DNA of 9,076 nucleotides, taken from assembly GCA_031268055.1 (NCBI GenBank), contig JAIRXY010000155.1, forward strand, positions 1-9,076. The letters run 5' to 3'. Numbering within the stretch: the first letter of the stretch is position 1; every line of letters begins with the position of its first letter. Positions 6,504 to 9,076 of the stretch are shown here, one piece after another. This stretch comes from Prevotellaceae bacterium. Its GTDB lineage: Bacteria > Bacteroidota > Bacteroidia > Bacteroidales > UBA932. The position numbers and the translations under genes were made by a program. The notes beneath the pieces are model-generated. The model had not been told where the DNA came from. It did no database searches and saw nothing but the letters and a program-made list of their open reading frames with translations.

Positions 6504-7148
6504 CTATATTTTCGCCAGCAGAGCAATAACCTCCTGCGGGTGGGGCGCTGAGAATACGAGGTTGCCTGCCACCAGCACGTTAGCTCCCGCGGCCTTTATT
6601 TTTGGCGCGTTTTCCAGCGTTACGCCGCCGTCAACTTCAACCAGCGCCGATGAACTCTTGCGTTGCAGCAACTCGCTTACGCGGCTTATCTTGTCGTAGG
6701 AATTTTCGATGAAAGCTTGGCCTCCAAAGCCGGGGTCGACGGACATCACCAGCACAAGGTCTGCAAGGGTGGCTACCTCCTCCAGCACGCTTGCGGGCGT
6801 GTGAGGGTTAAGAGCTACGCCGGCTTTCATTTCCAGCTTTTTTATGCGCTCCAGCACGCGGTGCAGGTGCGTGCACGCCTCGTACTGCACGGTGAGGATA
6901 GCTGCTCCCGACTCCTTGAACCGCTCTACGTAGCGCTCGGGCTGCACCATCATCAGGTGCACGTCCAGCGGCTTGCGGGTACACCGGCGCACCGCGTCAA
7001 GTATGGGAAAGCCAAACGAAAGGTTGGGGACAAATACGCCATCCATAATATCAAAGTGAATCCACTCTGCTGCGCTGGCGTTGAGCATCTCAACCTCACT
7101 TTTCAGGTTGGTCATATCGGCCGACAGGATAGAAGGGGCAATTAGCAT
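6504..7148 (-). CDS. rpe: Ribulose-phosphate 3-epimerase
   Basis: This 214-residue protein is full length for Rpe (about 210-225). It interconverts D-ribulose 5-phosphate and D-xylulose 5-phosphate in the cytoplasmic pentose phosphate pathway. It is a TIM barrel that starts with the signature IAPSILSAD (3-11). The metal-binding and catalytic residues are present: HFDIMDG (31-37, with His31 and Asp33), DVHLM (62-66, with His64) and EVDGGV (171-176, with Asp173). The phosphate-binding stretches are SVDPGFGGQAF (136-146) and VAGNLVF (193-199). One oddity is the segment LTVQYEACTHLHR (85-97), where the family usually has His in place of Gln88. The gene follows surE by 57 bp on the same strand with no TAnnTTTG element or terminator between, so both are probably on one transcript. 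Confidence 0.97.
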   Translation of the reverse strand: MLIAPSILSADMTNLKSEVEMLNASAAEWIHFDIMDGVFVPNLSFGFPILDAVRRCTRKPLDVHLMMVQPERYVERFKESGAAILTVQYEACTHLHRVLERIKKLEMKAGVALNPHTPASVLEEVATLADLVLVMSVDPGFGGQAFIENSYDKISRVSELLQRKSSSALVEVDGGVTLENAPKIKAAGANVLVAGNLVFSAPHPQEVIALLAKI

Positions 7149-7205
7149 GGGAGATAATTCAATTTTTTTAAAGATTCAATAAAAACGTCCTGCTGCACCG
7201 GCTGC

Positions 7206-7982
7206 TCACTGCCATTCTCGCTTTAGCCGCTCCAGCTCCTTGTAGCTCGTCATATCAGGCTGAACGGGAACAACCGATACGTAGCCGTTGCTCAGCGCCC
7301 ACTCGTCGGTGTCGGTAGCGTCAGGCTCGTTGTTGGAGTAGCGCCCCGACAGCCAAAAGTATTTGCCGCCGTAGGGGTCAGCGCGCTGGTCGTAGCCTTC
7401 CTCCCATGTTCCGTTGGCTTGCCGGCAAAACTTCACGCCTTTTATCTCTTGCAGCGGAAGGGCCGGAACGTTGACGTTAAGGCAAATTTCGTTGCCCAAC
7501 CCAAATTTCAGCGCTTTACTTATGAGATCGCCTCCGATAGCCTGCACCGACGAAAAATCGGCGTCGGGGGAGTAATCCAGCAGGGAGAAGCCAATGGCGG
7601 GCGTTCCACTCAGCGAGGCCTCCTGCGCCGCCGCCATAGTACCCGAATATACTACGTTGATAGACGCGTTGGAGCCGTGGTTAATACCCGACAGCACAAG
7701 GTCGGGCTGCTCATCGAGCAAGTGCGTCATTCCCAGCTTTACGCAGTCTACCGGCGTACCGTTACAGGCGTACATGATGACCTCGTCGCCGCCATCGGGC
7801 TCTTGCAGCTGGCGCAACCGGAGAGGCGTTTGGGTGGTAATGGCGTGGCTTTCGCCCGAATGTCCCTCCTCGGGGGCTACCACCAGCACGCGTCCTATGG
7901 GCTTGGCTATCTCAATCAGCGCGCGCAGGCCTTTGGCGCGTATGCCATCGTCGTTAGTTATAAGAATCAGTGGTTTTTGCAT
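7206..7982 (-). CDS. surE: 5'/3'-nucleotidase SurE
   Basis: This 258-residue protein is full length for SurE, a cytoplasmic metal-dependent phosphatase acting on nucleoside 5'- and 3'-monophosphates and linked to stationary-phase survival. The N-terminal signature ILITNDDGI (6-14) gives metal ligands Asp11 and Asp12. APEEGHSGESHAIT (36-49) supplies the conserved serine (Ser42), and SGINHGSN (98-105) supplies Asn101. NGTPVDCVKLG (74-84) and VYSGTMAAAQEA (111-122) are further family motifs. The ATG at 7982 follows the TACCTTTG promoter element on the minus strand by 25 nt, which fixes the start. It is the first gene of a likely surE-rpe transcript; the two enzymes have no direct biochemical link that would explain the pairing. 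Confidence 0.97.
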   Translation of the reverse strand: MQKPLILITNDDGIRAKGLRALIEIAKPIGRVLVVAPEEGHSGESHAITTQTPLRLRQLQEPDGGDEVIMYACNGTPVDCVKLGMTHLLDEQPDLVLSGINHGSNASINVVYSGTMAAAQEASLSGTPAIGFSLLDYSPDADFSSVQAIGGDLISKALKFGLGNEICLNVNVPALPLQEIKGVKFCRQANGTWEEGYDQRADPYGGKYFWLSGRYSNNEPDATDTDEWALSNGYVSVVPVQPDMTSYKELERLKREWQ

Positions 7983-8007
7983 GGATATTTTATTACATAA
8001 AAGTATG

Positions 8008-8015
8008 CAAAGGTA
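8008..8015 (-). promoter_or_regulatory. Bacteroidota -7 promoter element TACCTTTG for surE
   Basis: The plus strand reads CAAAGGTA, so the minus strand carries TACCTTTG, a full match to TAnnTTTG and identical to the element before the receptor gene. Transcription would start near 8001, leaving a leader of about 20 nt before the surE ATG. No clear -33 TTTG is seen; a run of T from the terminator hairpin occupies that area. Confidence 0.7.
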
Positions 8016-8032
8016 GCAAAATTAGCGATTAG

Positions 8033-8068
8033 AAAAAAAATCGCTATTGCCCAATAGCGATTTTTTTT
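8033..8068 (-). terminator. Strong A8/T8-flanked terminator hairpin, potentially bidirectional
   Basis: AAAAAAAATCGCTATT (8033-8048) pairs perfectly with its reverse complement at 8053-8068 around GCCC. G8049-C8052 can also pair, leaving a 2-nt loop. Each strand has a GC-containing stem followed by eight T, so it could stop transcription both ways. On the minus strand it would end the transcript of the 8196-8780 lipoprotein and insulate the surE promoter immediately beyond it. Confidence 0.88.
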
Positions 8069-8112
8069 GTGAATATTCTACGCTTTAGTGACGGAAAATA
8101 GCTAATTTGTAA

Positions 8113-8158
8113 GCTTTCTCTGTGAAACCTCTGTGTAGCAGAAAATCGCAGAGAAAGC
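8113..8158. repeat. Inverted repeat with 10-bp perfect arms downstream of the small lipoprotein
   Basis: GCTTTCTCTG (8113-8122) is the reverse complement of CAGAGAAAGC (8149-8158), with one wobble and one extra pair extending inward around a loop of about 22 nt. The loop holds another CTCTGTGT copy. No T-tract follows on either strand. It could be a 3' untranslated stem of the lipoprotein mRNA or a relic of a dispersed repeat. No gene is visible in 8069-8195. Confidence 0.5.
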
Positions 8159-8195
8159 AAACTTTAAATTTGCATTACAAAAGTTGAAAGAATTA

Positions 8196-8780
8196 CTATG
8201 GCTCGTATATCCACTTGGCGCCGCTTGGCGCTTTGGTGGCGTACTCTCTTGATGTTTCCATTCTCTTCACATACCACATATTCCACCCTTTTTTCAAATT
8301 GCAGCTATAAGTGCTTTTGTTAGACGAGCCTGTTATGTTTACATCTTCATTCGCGTACTCCAGCATTCCATCCCACTCTTGTGTTCCATGATAAATACGG
8401 CCCACTTGCTTGCCGGATTTGTAGGCATACAAATGCGCATCATTCATTTTCGCGCTGGCGCTAATACCGGCAATACCGAAATATAAAGACACCGAGCTAA
8501 GATGCTTGTCGTCGACGCTTGCGGGGAGGTTTATGGTAAAGCTGCCGTTGGTGTAGCTGGAGCTGGCGATGTAGTCATCATCGCTAATTCCTGTCAGCCT
8601 TACCTCGTCAACTTGGTCGGCGTAGCTGGCGCCATCCTCCACCGTAATGGTGATTGTGTTGCCCGAAATTGGGCTGGCATCGCCTCCGTTTTCGTTTTCG
8701 TCTTTGTCGCATGCGCAGAGTGTTGCGGCGGCGGCGAGCAGGCTGACGGATGCCATCATCAAAAAGTTTTTCTTTTTCAT
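8196..8780 (-). CDS. Small lipoprotein of unknown function
   Basis: This gene encodes 194 residues. The signal is MKKKNFLMMASVSLLAAAAT with lipobox LCAC, so Cys24 is the probable lipidation site. It is followed by DKDENENGGD, an acidic stretch that suits surface export in this phylum. The mature part looks beta-rich: NTITITVEDG, VDEVRLTGI, GSFTINLPASV, HLSSVSLYFGI and a C-terminal LKKGWNMWYVKRMETS segment ending KAPSGAKWIYEP. The pattern resembles small lipoproteins that recur in gut Bacteroidales, but I know no function for them. An upstream in-frame ATG at 8924 would add 48 residues, but that extension crosses a terminator and other stem-loops and buries the signal peptide, so 8780 is the start. 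A-rich sequence precedes it. It stands alone between two terminators. Confidence 0.8.
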   Translation of the reverse strand: MKKKNFLMMASVSLLAAAATLCACDKDENENGGDASPISGNTITITVEDGASYADQVDEVRLTGISDDDYIASSSYTNGSFTINLPASVDDKHLSSVSLYFGIAGISASAKMNDAHLYAYKSGKQVGRIYHGTQEWDGMLEYANEDVNITGSSNKSTYSCNLKKGWNMWYVKRMETSREYATKAPSGAKWIYEP

Positions 8781-8802
8781 AAAAAAGTTTGTTTTTGTAT
8801 GC

Positions 8803-8824
8803 TGCCTGTCCCCCCCAACAGGCA
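8803..8824 (-). promoter_or_regulatory. Stem-loop with a seven-G loop upstream of the small lipoprotein
   Basis: On the minus strand TGCCTGT (8824-8818) pairs with ACAGGCA (8809-8803) around a loop made of T and seven G. It sits 23-44 nt before the ATG, in the leader or core promoter. A homopolymer of this length can change by slippage. A one-mismatch -7 element, CAAATTTG, overlaps its upstream edge at 8823-8830; if that is the promoter, the complete stem would not be in the RNA. Confidence 0.4.
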
Positions 8825-8847
8825 AATTTGTTTTTAGTTGTTGGTTA

Positions 8848-8872
8848 GTAAGCGCTTGGGGGAAGTGCTTAC
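8848..8872. promoter_or_regulatory. Ten-base dyad GTAAGCGCTT / AAGTGCTTAC
   Basis: The arms 8848-8857 and 8863-8872 are complementary with one G-T wobble, around a GGGGG loop. There is no T-tract, so it is not a terminator. It lies just upstream of the possible lipoprotein promoter at 8823-8830, where an operator would sit. Its role is inferred from position only. Confidence 0.35.
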
Positions 8873-8902
8873 GGTTTGCTACATTGCCGGAACGCGCGGC
8901 GC

Positions 8903-8938
8903 AAAAAAAACCGCCTCCATGCAAAAAGCATGTGGCGG
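8903..8938 (-). terminator. Rho-independent terminator on the minus strand for a gene beyond the window
   Basis: On the minus strand CCGCC (8938-8934) and CATGC (8932-8928) pair with GCATG (8922-8918) and GGCGG (8915-8911), with a small T/GA internal bulge and a TTTTT loop, followed by eight T (8910-8903). This is a well-formed terminator. It implies a minus-strand gene to the right, past the TG repeat, and shows that the small lipoprotein is transcribed separately. Confidence 0.85.
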
Positions 8939-8983
8939 GTACAGATAAATTTTGAAAAATATTTGCTATGTTACGCGCAAGCG

Positions 8984-9076
<93 letters not shown>

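Noticed and set aside
7419..8000. Plus-strand open frames across surE
   Set aside because: They are shadows of surE, whose catalytic motifs and promoter are on the minus strand.
8781..8924. In-frame 48-residue extension of the small lipoprotein to an ATG at 8924
   Set aside because: It would place the lipoprotein signal peptide internally and crosses a minus-strand terminator and two stem-loops.

Overview
The window looks like chromosomal DNA from a member of the Bacteroidota (Bacteroidetes), probably close to Bacteroidales. Four things support this. There is a TonB-dependent receptor with an N-terminal carboxypeptidase-regulatory-like domain. Two lipoproteins carry an acidic stretch just after the lipidated cysteine, as surface-exported lipoproteins of this phylum do. 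Gene starts are preceded by A-rich sequence rather than Shine-Dalgarno sites. Two promoters carry the phylum-specific -7 element TAnnTTTG, both as TACCTTTG. Genes are fairly GC-rich and spacers AT-rich. The right edge runs into a 92-nt pure TG repeat and the left edge cuts a gene, so this may be a whole contig.

Layout, left to right. (1) 1-1509, plus strand: a HipB-like antitoxin (5' end missing) overlapping a complete HipA-family kinase toxin with all its catalytic residues. (2) 1510-1662: a C-rich spacer ending in a TAnnTTTG promoter. (3) 1663-6300, plus strand: a large TonB-dependent outer-membrane receptor, a repeat- and hairpin-filled spacer of about 300 bp, and a predicted surface lipoprotein with a beta-helix-like body, followed by a Rho-independent terminator. 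(4) 6504-7982, minus strand: surE then rpe, probably one transcript from a TAnnTTTG promoter just upstream of surE. (5) 8033-8068: a strong near-symmetrical terminator hairpin. (6) 8196-8780, minus strand: a small unrecognised acidic lipoprotein whose upstream region is packed with stem-loops, one of them a minus-strand terminator for a gene beyond the window. (7) 8985-9076: (TG)46.

The receptor and the lipoprotein most likely form an outer-membrane uptake pair in which a beta-helix lipoprotein takes the place usually held by SusD. The substrate cannot be read from sequence. rpe (pentose phosphate pathway) and surE (nucleotide phosphatase) are housekeeping genes. hipBA is a self-contained toxin-antitoxin module whose base composition appears lower in GC than its neighbours.

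No tRNA, rRNA, CRISPR array, transposase or integrase was seen. The observations most worth following are the SusD-less receptor/lipoprotein pair with its structured spacer, the atypical lipobox of that lipoprotein, the stacked structures upstream of the small lipoprotein, and the long TG repeat.
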